From: Pseudomonas koreensis
GTDB taxonomy: Bacteria > Pseudomonadota > Gammaproteobacteria > Pseudomonadales > Pseudomonadaceae
Direction: 5' to 3'
Length of the DNA: 64,000 nt
Assembly: GCF_012986595.1 (NCBI RefSeq)
Contig: NZ_JAAQYM010000001.1
Coordinates: 1,017,986-1,081,985 of the forward strand
Shown here: one piece after another, positions 38,309 to 45,935 of the stretch
Layout: the number at the start of each line of letters is the position of its first letter
Numbering within the stretch: position 1 is the first letter of the stretch
The notes under the pieces: generated by a model
Databases searched by the model: none
What the model was told of the DNA's origin: nothing
Seen by the model: the letters and a program-made list of their open reading frames with translations, nothing else
Made by a program: the position numbers and the translations under genes

Positions 38309-39449
38309 GAGTTGAACTTCGCATTTTCTGATGAGCAATGAATGCCAGCACCGTCCCGACCAGCGCGAACAGCGCCATCACGTAGTACGACCACTGCGGC
38401 TGGGTCTCGTACAGGTAGCCGGCAAAGGGTGTGGCCAGGCCCATGGGCAAGGCCACTGCCAGGGAGTAATAAACCCCTTGAGTAAAGACCTGAATAGCCT
38501 GCGGTGCCTGATCGCGAATGAAGCGCATGATCGCCGCGTGGTAGGCGGCAAAACTCAGTGCGTGCAGACACTGCCCCAGCAGGATCAGCGCCACCGCGTC
38601 GCTGTTGGAAAACAGCGCCCAGCGCAGCGCCGCACAGACGCTGGAAAACATCACCAGGGACAACGGCGCACAAAACGCCAGGACCTTGTTGGAGAGCGCG
38701 AACCAGGTGATTTCCGCCATCACCGCCACCGCCCAGAACATGCCGATGGCGGAGGAAGAGAAGCCCTTCACCCCCCACCCGATCGAGGCGGTGGCAAAGT
38801 ACAGGGTGTGGCTCAGTTGAATGAAGCTGGCGGCGGCAATCGCGATCAGCAGGCTCTTGTGGGCCAACAGCGCCTTCCAGTCAGGCCGTGTGCGCGCCGG
38901 GCCGGGCGGCGCCAGATGTGCCCGCGACACCTGACGCTTCAGGCGCAGGCAGGCCACGGCGGTGAGCAACATGCTCGCCGCGATCACCAGCGGCACCCAG
39001 GACTGGCTGTACCGGGCAAACAGAAAGCCGCCGAGCGTCGAGGTCAGGATGAACGCCGAGGAGCCCACCGCCCGCACCCAGCCGTAATTCTGCAGGGCCA
39101 GTTTGTCGCGCTTGAGCAGGTAAGACTCGGACAACGGCAAGACCACCATCCACACCCCGCCAAACAGCACACTCAGGCACACGAACATCCACAGGTGCGC
39201 CGGGATGAAGTAGAACAGCAACGTGCATAACGCGGCGGTAAAGCCCAGAAAAGCCGCGAGCCGCAACTGGTCCACACGCCAGTCGGCGACGTAGGTGATC
39301 AACACCCCGGTGAACACTTGCGGCCAATACGCCGCAGCGATCAGCAAGCCGATTTCACTGGCACTGAAGCCCAGGGAATCCAGCCAGGTCGGCCAGAACG
39401 GATAGATGATCCCTTCCGCCGCGAAGAATCCGAAAAAAATTAAATACAT
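38274..39449 (-). CDS. MFS transporter, HcaT/phenylpropionate-permease-like
   Basis: 391 residues with about 12 membrane helices. The opening FFGFFAAEGIIYPFWPTWLDSLGFSASEIGLLIAAAY resembles the PPP family (E. coli HcaT), and YLLKRDKLALQNYGWVRAVGSSAFILTSTLGGFLF and SHTLYFATASIGW also fit. It may import a precursor or export the product of the neighbouring enzymes. It lies 64 bases after the carbamoyltransferase and overlaps the HAD gene. The N terminus is very short before helix 1, so a different start is possible, but no better in-frame Met with a ribosome site is seen upstream. Confidence 0.85.
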   Translation of the reverse strand: MYLIFFGFFAAEGIIYPFWPTWLDSLGFSASEIGLLIAAAYWPQVFTGVLITYVADWRVDQLRLAAFLGFTAALCTLLFYFIPAHLWMFVCLSVLFGGVWMVVLPLSESYLLKRDKLALQNYGWVRAVGSSAFILTSTLGGFLFARYSQSWVPLVIAASMLLTAVACLRLKRQVSRAHLAPPGPARTRPDWKALLAHKSLLIAIAAASFIQLSHTLYFATASIGWGVKGFSSSAIGMFWAVAVMAEITWFALSNKVLAFCAPLSLVMFSSVCAALRWALFSNSDAVALILLGQCLHALSFAAYHAAIMRFIRDQAPQAIQVFTQGVYYSLAVALPMGLATPFAGYLYETQPQWSYYVMALFALVGTVLAFIAHQKMRSSTHGTTNVYSRLL

Positions 39450-39513
39450 TCGTCAACCATACGCCTGACACTCCAGAAACAGGGCTCCCGCAGGAGCCCT
39501 GAATACCTTCCAT

Positions 39514-41235
39514 TTATTCAAAGCGTTGCTGAGTGAAGCTGTTTTTGCCTTTGCGCCAGACGATCAGCGATTCACTCATGACCACCAGATCGACCATGCC
39601 TTCTTTCAGCGCATCCAGTGCGTCCTGGGAAGAGCACACGATCGGTTCTTCATGGCGGTTGAACGAGGTGTTGATCAGCGCCGCCTGACCGGTTTTCTGG
39701 TGCCAGGCCGTCAGCAGGCGATGCATGAACGGATCGCTTTGCGGGCGAATGATCTGCGGCCGCGCGGTGCCGTCGATGTGCACCACGGCCGGACTCGCCT
39801 CGGTGAACTGCGGGTGGCAGTCGTAGGTCATGGTCATGGTGTCGGCGGCCACCTGATCCTCATCCCAACCGACGTAGCAGGCCGGCGCCTGCTCGATGGC
39901 GGTGACCGGGCCGAACGGCATGAACTCGGTGCGGTGCATGCGCTTGTTGAGCCAGTCGTTCACCTCGGCGTCCTGAGCGTGATAGACGATGCTGCGGTTG
40001 CACAGCGAACGCGGACCGAACTCCATCTTGCCCTTGAACATGCCCAGCACCTGATTTTCCATCAGCGCCTCAGTCAGCATGTCGATGATGTTCGACGGCG
40101 TGTGATAACCGAGTTCAGGGTAGTCGCGGTTGATCAGGTTGATGTTCTGCGAAACGCTGCGCGATTGCGGCCCGAGCATCATCGACGGAGTTTTGAAGCG
40201 AGTGCCGTTTTCCAGGTACGCGACACCGACTGCAGCCGCCAGTGCCAGGCCGCCATCGCCCATGCAGGGCAGCACGTAAACGTTTTTCACGCCCGGGATT
40301 TCGCGCAGGCGCTGGTTGAGTTTGACGTTGCCAAACACGCCGCCGGCCAGGCACAGGTTGGCGCTGCCGCGCTGCGCCAGATGATGAGTGACGGTCGCCA
40401 CCAGCAGGTCTTCGCTGTGACGCTGCACGGCGGCGGCGATGTCCTCGGGGGTTTCCCGGGCAAACAGGGTTTCCAACGGCTCGCTGTAGGTGTTGTAGGA
40501 CGGCAGGAACAGATCGCCGCAGCAGGCCTTGATGCGTCCGTCTTCGAAACGGATCATCTGCTGCATCACCCCCAACAGTTTCTGCGGATCACCGAAGGCC
40601 GCCAGCCCCGTGACCTTGCCCTCGTGCCGGTTAGGTTTATAACCGAGCAGGTGGGTGATGCGGCCGTAGAAATAGCCCAGGCTGTCGATGCTGGTTTCAC
40701 GTTGCAGCACGGTGGTTTCCGTGGGGCTGTACCAGGTGACGGTCAGCGATTGAAAGTCGCCGCGTCCGTCGCAGGTCAGGGTCAACGCATCTTCGAACGG
40801 CGAGCAGACATAGGCACCGAGCGCATGGCATTCGTGGTGATCGATGTAGTACGCCTTGCCCTGCAAACCATTGGCAGCGATGAACTGGTCAAATTCGCCG
40901 CGCTTTTCCTTGTCGTTGTTTATTTCGTCGGTCACCCGTTGCCGGAACTGCGCCAAGCCTTGCGGGTTGTTCCTGACCTCTTCAACGATGCGGTCGAAAT
41001 ACAGCTCAAGATGTTTGTCGGCACTGAAGCCGGCGTTCCATCCGTAGGCGACATGATCGACGTCTTCCAGTGATACACCGGCCTGGCTCAACACAAACTC
41101 GATGGATTTGGCCGGCCAGATTTTATGGTCCTTGATGCGGGTGAACCGCTCTTCACTGACCGCGGACAGAATCTGACCATCACGCACCAGGCAAGCACCC
41201 GCCAAATCGTTGTTCGTAACACCCAAAATGATCAT
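39514..41235 (-). CDS. Carbamoyltransferase, NodU/CmcH family
   Basis: 573 residues. The N-terminal Kae1-like domain starts MIILGVTNNDLAGACLVRDG with SEERFTRIKDHKIWP, carries the metal motif HHECHALGAYV (HxxxH) and TLTCDGRGDFQSL; the C-terminal YrdC-like part has LAGGVFGNVKLNQRL, GDGGLALAAAVG, KMEFGPRSLCNRSI and NTSFNRHEEPIV. All catalytic blocks are complete. The family transfers carbamoyl from carbamoyl phosphate through carbamoyl-AMP to a hydroxyl of a sugar, amino acid or antibiotic. AAGGA precedes the ATG, inside the end of a 34-codon mini-ORF. First large gene of a same-strand set with MFS, HAD, YdcF-like and D-aminoacylase genes. Confidence 0.92.
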   Translation of the reverse strand: MIILGVTNNDLAGACLVRDGQILSAVSEERFTRIKDHKIWPAKSIEFVLSQAGVSLEDVDHVAYGWNAGFSADKHLELYFDRIVEEVRNNPQGLAQFRQRVTDEINNDKEKRGEFDQFIAANGLQGKAYYIDHHECHALGAYVCSPFEDALTLTCDGRGDFQSLTVTWYSPTETTVLQRETSIDSLGYFYGRITHLLGYKPNRHEGKVTGLAAFGDPQKLLGVMQQMIRFEDGRIKACCGDLFLPSYNTYSEPLETLFARETPEDIAAAVQRHSEDLLVATVTHHLAQRGSANLCLAGGVFGNVKLNQRLREIPGVKNVYVLPCMGDGGLALAAAVGVAYLENGTRFKTPSMMLGPQSRSVSQNINLINRDYPELGYHTPSNIIDMLTEALMENQVLGMFKGKMEFGPRSLCNRSIVYHAQDAEVNDWLNKRMHRTEFMPFGPVTAIEQAPACYVGWDEDQVAADTMTMTYDCHPQFTEASPAVVHIDGTARPQIIRPQSDPFMHRLLTAWHQKTGQAALINTSFNRHEEPIVCSSQDALDALKEGMVDLVVMSESLIVWRKGKNSFTQQRFE

Positions 41236-41237
41236 AA

Positions 41238-41342
41238 CTATTCCTTGTCTTCGCCAATTGAGGTGACGGCTTCGCCCACGCGCGTAGCGTGCAATGCGCC
41301 AACCAGAGTCAATGACAGATGCCGGCCGTCATGGCCGACCAT
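41238..41342 (-). CDS. 34-codon mini-ORF abutting the carbamoyltransferase start
   Basis: ATG at 41342, stop TAG at 41240-41238, 2 bases before the carbamoyltransferase ATG. It starts MVGHDGRHLSLTLVGALHA and ends in a charged tail GEAVTSIGEDKE. About two thirds of third positions are G or C. Its last codons contain the AAGGA site of the downstream gene, and its ATG overlaps the stop of an 8-codon ORF (41368-41342, MNPLTPRE) in a TGATG junction. It could be a leader peptide that couples translation, or a small functional peptide. No family known to me. Confidence 0.4.
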   Translation of the reverse strand: MVGHDGRHLSLTLVGALHATRVGEAVTSIGEDKE

Positions 41343-41392
41343 CACTCACGGGGAGTAAGCGGATTCATGTGTGTCCGCCGGGAGATACACCT

Positions 41393-41422
41393 TCAGAAGA
41401 AGGCATCAATGTGTGCTGCCAT
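41393..41422 (-). CDS. 9-codon mini-ORF with strong ribosome site
   Basis: ATG-GCA-GCA-CAC-ATT-GAT-GCC-TTC-TTC-TGA encodes MAAHIDAFF. AAAAGGAA lies 7 bases upstream of the ATG, a good Shine-Dalgarno at good spacing. It is followed after 24 bases by the MNPLTPRE mini-ORF. It may be an attenuator or leader peptide for the carbamoyltransferase operon, or a chance ORF; it has no sequence support beyond the ribosome site. Confidence 0.25.
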   Translation of the reverse strand: MAAHIDAFF

Positions 41423-41687
41423 CGCAAATTCCTTTTGCCAGAAAACTCCAGGGGCGGTGCTGTGCTGAACAGGCCTCATGCCTGCAACACGTCGAGGGCG
41501 ACAGGCATCGCAGCCGCCTTCGTTTCACCGGGGTAGCAGCCTAGTCGGTTATTTCCCGAGCGCCCGTCGAAGGCCCTGCTAAAAATTAAATTCCACTGGC
41601 ATGCGGCGTATTTGCGGGGGTTTACCGGGACAAAAAAACGGGCGATGACGGCGTGCCATTCAACTTTTCTGTTGTCTGATCCAGCGC
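41423..41687. other. Gene-free upstream region of the carbamoyltransferase operon
   Basis: No convincing gene. An inverted repeat ATGCCTG / CAGGCAT (41478-41508) is present and may be an operator or hairpin. A GC-poor patch (AAAATTAAATT at about 41582-41592) may mark the promoter. Boxes cannot be assigned with confidence. Confidence 0.4.
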
Positions 41688-41774
41688 TTTCGCGAGCAGG
41701 CTCGCTCCCACAGGTTGATTGCATTCCTTCAGCCAGAATGCGTTCTATTTGTGGGAGCGAGCCTGCTCGCGAAG
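41688..41774. repeat. REP doublet, family C
   Basis: TTCGCGAGCAGGCTCGCTCC and its inverted copy about 45 bases on, between the SDR gene end and the carbamoyltransferase leader. Confidence 0.9.
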
Positions 41775-41797
41775 GGCTTGATGCGCTGCAGCAGGAT

Positions 41798-42691
41798 TCA
41801 CACCATTTCGTTACGAATCCACTCCACCACCGACGTACGCTTCGGCGCCCAGCCCAGCAGTTCGCGGGCGTGTTTGCCGCGTACCCGGCTGTTGGAGCCG
41901 AGGCCGTAGTTGGCCATTTCATAGCCCCATTCGGCTTCGGCGTCTTTCAATGGCCAGTCTTGTGGCTTGCCGAGATTCAAGGCCTGGGCCATGGCGGTGG
42001 TCATGTCGATGAACGACGCTTCGCCGCTTTCGACAAAGTAGAAGGTGCCCGGCACGTTCTTGGTCAGCGCCAGCAGGTACAGGGCGACGACGTCTTCGAT
42101 GTGCACGTTGGACCAGATGTTCTGCCCGGTGCCGACATGACGCACCACACCACTCTTGCGCGCCTGCTTCAACAGTCGCGGCAATTGCACGCTGTCGCGC
42201 TGCACACCCAGGCTGTGGCCGTAGATCAGGGTGTTGCAGATCACCGCCGAGTTCACCCCGTCCTTCGCTGCCGCGAGGATCAGGTTGTCGATCGCCACGC
42301 GGGCCGCCTTGTCGACGGTGGGTGCCGGCAGGTGGTCTTCGAAGTAGATGACGTCGCTGGATTTTCCTCCCGACGCATCGCCCACGATGCTCGATCCGCT
42401 GGTGTGCAGGAACACTTTGTTCGACCCGCGCAAGGCGTCGAGCAAGGCTTCGACCGCTCCGCGATGGTCGCTGCTGGCGGCGTTGATCACGGCGTCAGCG
42501 GCGCGAGCCTGCCCGGCCAGCAACGCGCTGTCTTCGAGGGTGCCGATCACCGGGGTGATGCCCAGTGCTTTCAGCTCATCGGCCTGTTCGGTGCTGCGCA
42601 CCAGGCCCGTGACGTGGTGGCCGGCTTGAACCAGACCGGTGGCGATGGAACCGCCGATAAAACCGGCGGCGCCGGTGATGAATACGTTCAT
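41798..42691 (-). CDS. NAD-dependent epimerase/dehydratase-type SDR
   Basis: 297 residues of the extended/atypical SDR group. Glycine motif VFITGAAGFIGGSIATGLV at the N terminus, then GLVRSTEQADEL (the arginine suggests NADP), DAVINAASSDHRGAVEALL and the tail of the fold with GTGQNIWSNVHIEDVVALYLLAL. The YxxxK pair is not obvious, so it may belong to the NmrA-like or atypical group that often acts on small carbonyls. The upstream gene on the same strand (103 bp away) is a LysR regulator. Start chosen at MNVFITGAAG, because the previous Met adds 26 residues before the nucleotide fold. Confidence 0.85.
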   Translation of the reverse strand: MNVFITGAAGFIGGSIATGLVQAGHHVTGLVRSTEQADELKALGITPVIGTLEDSALLAGQARAADAVINAASSDHRGAVEALLDALRGSNKVFLHTSGSSIVGDASGGKSSDVIYFEDHLPAPTVDKAARVAIDNLILAAAKDGVNSAVICNTLIYGHSLGVQRDSVQLPRLLKQARKSGVVRHVGTGQNIWSNVHIEDVVALYLLALTKNVPGTFYFVESGEASFIDMTTAMAQALNLGKPQDWPLKDAEAEWGYEMANYGLGSNSRVRGKHARELLGWAPKRTSVVEWIRNEMV

Positions 42692-42794
42692 GGAGAAACT
42701 CCCTGCGTGAGTAATTGATGCAGCGAGTATCGACCGGTCACCCCGATGGAAAAACCCGTCCTCGCCCAATTCACTCTTGCGCAGGGATCACGAA

Positions 42795-43706
42795 TCAGCC
42801 CTTGAAGTCGGCGCTGGCGTAGGCCGCGAGTTTGCTCTGGATGAAATCGAGGAAGCACTGAATGCGCAGCGCCAGTTGCGAGTTACGGTAGTACACGGCG
42901 TTGATCGGCTGGCGATAACCGCTGTTGAATTCCGCCAGCAGCACCTTGAGGCGCCCGGCGCGAATGTCGTCGATGGTCATGAAGTGCGACAGGCAGGCAA
43001 TGCCCTGGCCCTCCAGCGCCAGATGGCGCACGGTCTCGCCGCTGGAAGCACTGATCGCCGGGGTGATCGGCCAGCGGTCACCGTGCACGTATCGTAGCGG
43101 CCACTGGTTGAGGCCTTCGTTGTGGGTGAAGCCGAGCAAAGTGTGTTCGCTCAAGTCCGCCACTTGCTGCGGCGCTCCGCGCCTCTCCAGATAGGCCGGA
43201 CTGGCGACGATCAGCAACGGACTGCAACCCAACGAACGCGCATGCAACGTCGAATCGGCCAGGGTGCCGATGCGGATGGCGACGTCGGTGCTTTGTTCCA
43301 GCAGGTCAATGATCAGGTCGTTGCTGTTGAGTTCGAGCTGGATGTCCGGGTACAGCCCGCGAAACTCGTCGATGTAGGGCACGATGGCGTGCAGCATGAA
43401 TGGCGACGCGGCATTGATTCGCAGGCGTCCGGACGGGGTTTGCTGGCGTGAGGACAGACGCTCTTCGAGGGCATCCATCTGATCGAGAATCAGCTTGGCC
43501 TGCTCGAAGAAATACTTGCCCTCTTCGGTCAGGTCCATGCGCCGCGTGGTGCGGTTGATCAGCGTGGTGTCGAGCTTGGCTTCCAGCCGCGACAACGTGC
43601 GGCTGACTGCCGACGGCGTCTGCCCGACCTGCTCGGCGGCAGCGGAAATCGAACCGCACTCGATCACGCAGACGAAAATCTGCAACTCATCGGATCTGGC
43701 TTTCAC
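42795..43706 (-). CDS. LysR-family regulator
   Basis: 303 residues. The N-terminal HTH is standard (ELQIFVCVIECGSISAAAEQVGQTPSAVSRTLSRLEAKLDTTLINRTTRRMDLTEEG), and the C-terminal substrate-binding domain (LRINAASPFMLHAIVPYIDEFRGLYPDIQLELNSND) is complete. It resembles the DmlR/AaeR group that controls quinone or SDR genes. It precedes an SDR gene on the same strand, which it may control. Confidence 0.88.
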   Translation of the reverse strand: MKARSDELQIFVCVIECGSISAAAEQVGQTPSAVSRTLSRLEAKLDTTLINRTTRRMDLTEEGKYFFEQAKLILDQMDALEERLSSRQQTPSGRLRINAASPFMLHAIVPYIDEFRGLYPDIQLELNSNDLIIDLLEQSTDVAIRIGTLADSTLHARSLGCSPLLIVASPAYLERRGAPQQVADLSEHTLLGFTHNEGLNQWPLRYVHGDRWPITPAISASSGETVRHLALEGQGIACLSHFMTIDDIRAGRLKVLLAEFNSGYRQPINAVYYRNSQLALRIQCFLDFIQSKLAAYASADFKG

Positions 43707-43735
43707 GGAAACTCTCTAATCGAATGCATATTCAT

Positions 43736-43831
43736 TGTGGCGAGGGAGCTTGCTCCCGCTCGAGCGCGCAGCGGTCGCAAGTTCTGTGGGACTGCTGCGC
43801 AGTCCAGCGGGAGCAAGCTCCCTCGCCACAG
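43736..43831. repeat. REP doublet, family B (GTGGCGAGGGAGCTTGCTCCC)
   Basis: Two perfect inverted copies of TGTGGCGAGGGAGCTTGCTC plus CCGCT; between them the short inverted repeat GCGCAGC / GCTGCGC. Second copy of the family at 48420. Confidence 0.9.
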
Positions 43832-43867
43832 GACTTGGCCAAGCTATTCGATAGTAGCTTGATTCAC

Positions 43868-44458
43868 TCAAGCCTTGAGGCCAAACACCTCTTTCAGATG
43901 CTGCTCATAGCGCGCCACATCATTCTCGATGTTCGGACGCTTCATCACGTCCACACAGAGGAACGTTGGCAAAGCAGTCATGCCCAAAAACTGGTTGGCC
44001 TTGTGGAACGGGAAGTACACCGCGTCGACACCCTTGGCTTCAAAGAAGTCAGTCGGGTCATCGAAGGCCTGCTGCGGCGCATTCCAGGTCAGCGACAGCA
44101 TGTATTGCTTGCCCTGAATCAGGCCGCCGCTGCCGTACTTTTGCGACGCGTCGGAACGGGTGCGACCATCGCTGGCATAGAGGCTGCCGTGGCCTTCTGT
44201 GAAGACTTCGTCGAGGTATTTTTTCACGGTCCATGGCGCGCCCATCCACCAGCCCGGCATCTGATAAATGATCACATCGGCCCAGAGGAACTTGGCGACT
44301 TCTTCAGCGACGTCGTAGCCCTCGTCGATGAACGTGGTTTTGACATCCAGGCCGCCGCGATCCAGCACGCTCAGCGCGGTTTCGTGCAGGGTGGCGTTGT
44401 ATCGACCGTCGGAGTGAGCGAATTTTTTGCCGCCATTGAGCAACAACACTTTTTTCAT
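43868..44458 (-). CDS. mdaB: NAD(P)H-quinone oxidoreductase MdaB
   Basis: 196 residues, flavodoxin-fold enzyme with FAD. Blocks VLLLNGGKKFAHSDGRYNATLHETAL, ADVIIYQMPGWWMGAPWTVKKYLDEVFTEGHG and LSLTWNAPQQAFDDP follow E. coli MdaB closely. It reduces quinones by two electrons, protecting against quinone stress. It is divergent from a YgiN-type quinol monooxygenase gene; in E. coli mdaB and ygiN are also neighbours, and YgiN re-oxidises the quinol made by MdaB. Start at MKKVLLLNGG. Confidence 0.93.
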   Translation of the reverse strand: MKKVLLLNGGKKFAHSDGRYNATLHETALSVLDRGGLDVKTTFIDEGYDVAEEVAKFLWADVIIYQMPGWWMGAPWTVKKYLDEVFTEGHGSLYASDGRTRSDASQKYGSGGLIQGKQYMLSLTWNAPQQAFDDPTDFFEAKGVDAVYFPFHKANQFLGMTALPTFLCVDVMKRPNIENDVARYEQHLKEVFGLKA

Positions 44459-44639
44459 GAGAACGCCTCGTGCAGCCATGGGCTGGAGAAAGATGGAAAA
44501 ACGAATGGCGGCAGGTTAACCACCCATCTCGCGCGGAATAAGCCACGTCGGCGCAAAATACATTTGATCAAAAAGCACGAATCGAATACCGATTGTTGCA
44601 ATAGCATTTCCGGCCATCAGCATTTGAGGAGTTGTTTCG

Positions 44640-44954
44640 ATGAGTGAACGCCACGGTTTCATCCTGCACGCCAAGACCCGCCCGGAAAAAGCCGAGGCCT
44701 TCGAAGCGCTGTTTCGCGCCTATGTCGAGCCGAGCCGCGCCGAACCCGGCTGCATCGAGTACCACATGCTGCGCGACAAGCAGGACCCGACGCTGTTCAT
44801 CTTCTACGAGATCTGGGAAAGCCAGGCGCATCTGGACGTGCACTCGAACCTGCCGCACATGCGCGAGTTTTTCGACAACCGCATGACGTACCTGGAGCGT
44901 GATTTCGATATCCGCCCGATCGAGATGCTCAGCACGTCGTCGGCTAACCGCTGA
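44640..44954 (+). CDS. YgiN-like quinol monooxygenase (ABM fold)
   Basis: 104 residues, one antibiotic-biosynthesis-monooxygenase domain of ferredoxin-like fold. GFILHAKTRPEKAEAFEALFRAYVEPSRAEPGCIEYHML and LFIFYEIWESQAHLDVHSNLPHMREFFD are typical, as in YgiN. It would act as a dimer without metal or cofactor on quinols. The start has GAGGAG 8 bases upstream. It is divergent from mdaB with a 181-bp shared promoter gap, and its end overlaps the convergent TSUP gene by 11 bases. Confidence 0.9.
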   Translation: MSERHGFILHAKTRPEKAEAFEALFRAYVEPSRAEPGCIEYHMLRDKQDPTLFIFYEIWESQAHLDVHSNLPHMREFFDNRMTYLERDFDIRPIEMLSTSSANR

Positions 44955-45708
44955 TCAGCAGATGGGTGCCGAGCGCGCCCAGTCCGAGAAAAAACACGCG
45001 CTTGAACAGCCCGGCGCTGATCCGCTGGCGCAGCCATTGGCCGAGCCACATGCCCAGCAGCGCCGGGATCAGCGCCAGCAGCGAGGCGTTCAACTCAGCC
45101 GCGCCCAGCGCACCGCGCCAGAACAAGCCGCCGGCCAGCGCCAGGGTCGAGACCGTGAACGACAGGCCCAGCGCCTGCACCAGTTCATCACGGTTCAAAC
45201 CCAGCGCCTGCAAGTAAGGCACGGCGGGGATCACGAACACCCCGGTGGCCGATGTGATGACGCCCGTGACCACCCCGCACACCGGGCCGAGCCACGGCTC
45301 ATGCCGAGGATTGACCTGCAGCGTCGGCAGCAACAAGCCGCTCAACGCATACAGCAACAACGCCGCACCTAGCCCGCGCACCACCCAATGCCCACCCGTC
45401 ATGCCGATCAACCCTGTACCAATACCGGTGCCGAGGAAGATCATCAGCAGCATCGGCCACAGGCGTTTGAGCAACCCTCTCAAATGCCCGCCGAATGCCA
45501 GTTGCCAGACGTTGGTCAGCGTCGCCGGAATGATCAGCAATGCCGCAGCCTGCGACGGCGCCATAGCCAGACCGAGCAGGCCCATCGCGACCGTAGGCAG
45601 GCCGAGGCCGATCACGCCTTTGATCAGGCCGGCCATGATGAACGTGGCGAGGACCAGCAATGACAAGGCCAGGCCGAGGTTCTGGTAGAAATCAAGAAGT
45701 GTGTTCAT
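44944..45708 (-). CDS. TSUP (TauE/SafE) family membrane permease
   Basis: 254 residues with about 8 membrane helices, typical of the TSUP family of anion or organosulfur exporters. The duplicated motifs GLIKGVIGLGLPTVAMGLL and GVVTGVITSATGVFVIPAVPYLQALGL are present. The solute is not readable; sulfite, sulfonates and small carboxylates are all possible. It is divergent from a LysR gene with an intervening REP doublet. Start at MNTLLDFYQ. Confidence 0.87.
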   Translation of the reverse strand: MNTLLDFYQNLGLALSLLVLATFIMAGLIKGVIGLGLPTVAMGLLGLAMAPSQAAALLIIPATLTNVWQLAFGGHLRGLLKRLWPMLLMIFLGTGIGTGLIGMTGGHWVVRGLGAALLLYALSGLLLPTLQVNPRHEPWLGPVCGVVTGVITSATGVFVIPAVPYLQALGLNRDELVQALGLSFTVSTLALAGGLFWRGALGAAELNASLLALIPALLGMWLGQWLRQRISAGLFKRVFFLGLGALGTHLLISG

Positions 45709-45810
45709 GGCGCTACTGTGCGCTTTGGCGAGTGTGCTGAAAATCTGCCATATACTGAGGCTGCCTCTGCCAATGCAGAAGGCTACGTATTCGATCAAGA
45801 CTTCTGGCCT

Positions 45811-45897
45811 CATCGCTGGCAAGCCAGCTTGGTTTCAGTGTGGATCACAGGATTTGTGCACAATACAAATCCTGTGGGAGCTGGCTTGCCAGCGATG
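45811..45897. repeat. REP doublet, family D (CGCTGGCAAGCCAGC)
   Basis: Arms CATCGCTGGCAAGCCAGCTT and AGCTGGCTTGCCAGCGATG, with a nested inverted repeat ACAGGATTTG / CAAATCCTGT (45847-45874) between them. It lies in the divergent TSUP-LysR promoter gap, an unusual site for a REP. Confidence 0.88.
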
Positions 45898-45935
45898 GGG
45901 GCCGCCCAGACACCACAAAAACCAGAGGCTGCCCC

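Noticed and set aside
39526..41073. Plus-strand open frame of 515 codons opposite the carbamoyltransferase
   Set aside because: Antisense shadow; composition is unnatural and the carbamoyltransferase frame has all catalytic blocks.
41476..41508. 10-codon frame MPVALDVLQA with an AAGG upstream on the minus strand
   Set aside because: It is merely the tail of a longer antisense open frame and coincides with the ATGCCTG/CAGGCAT inverted repeat; evidence is weaker than for the three mini-ORFs nearer to the carbamoyltransferase.
41612..42718. Plus-strand open frame of 368 codons over a REP and the SDR gene
   Set aside because: It runs through a REP doublet and then antisense to the SDR; no start signal or domain.
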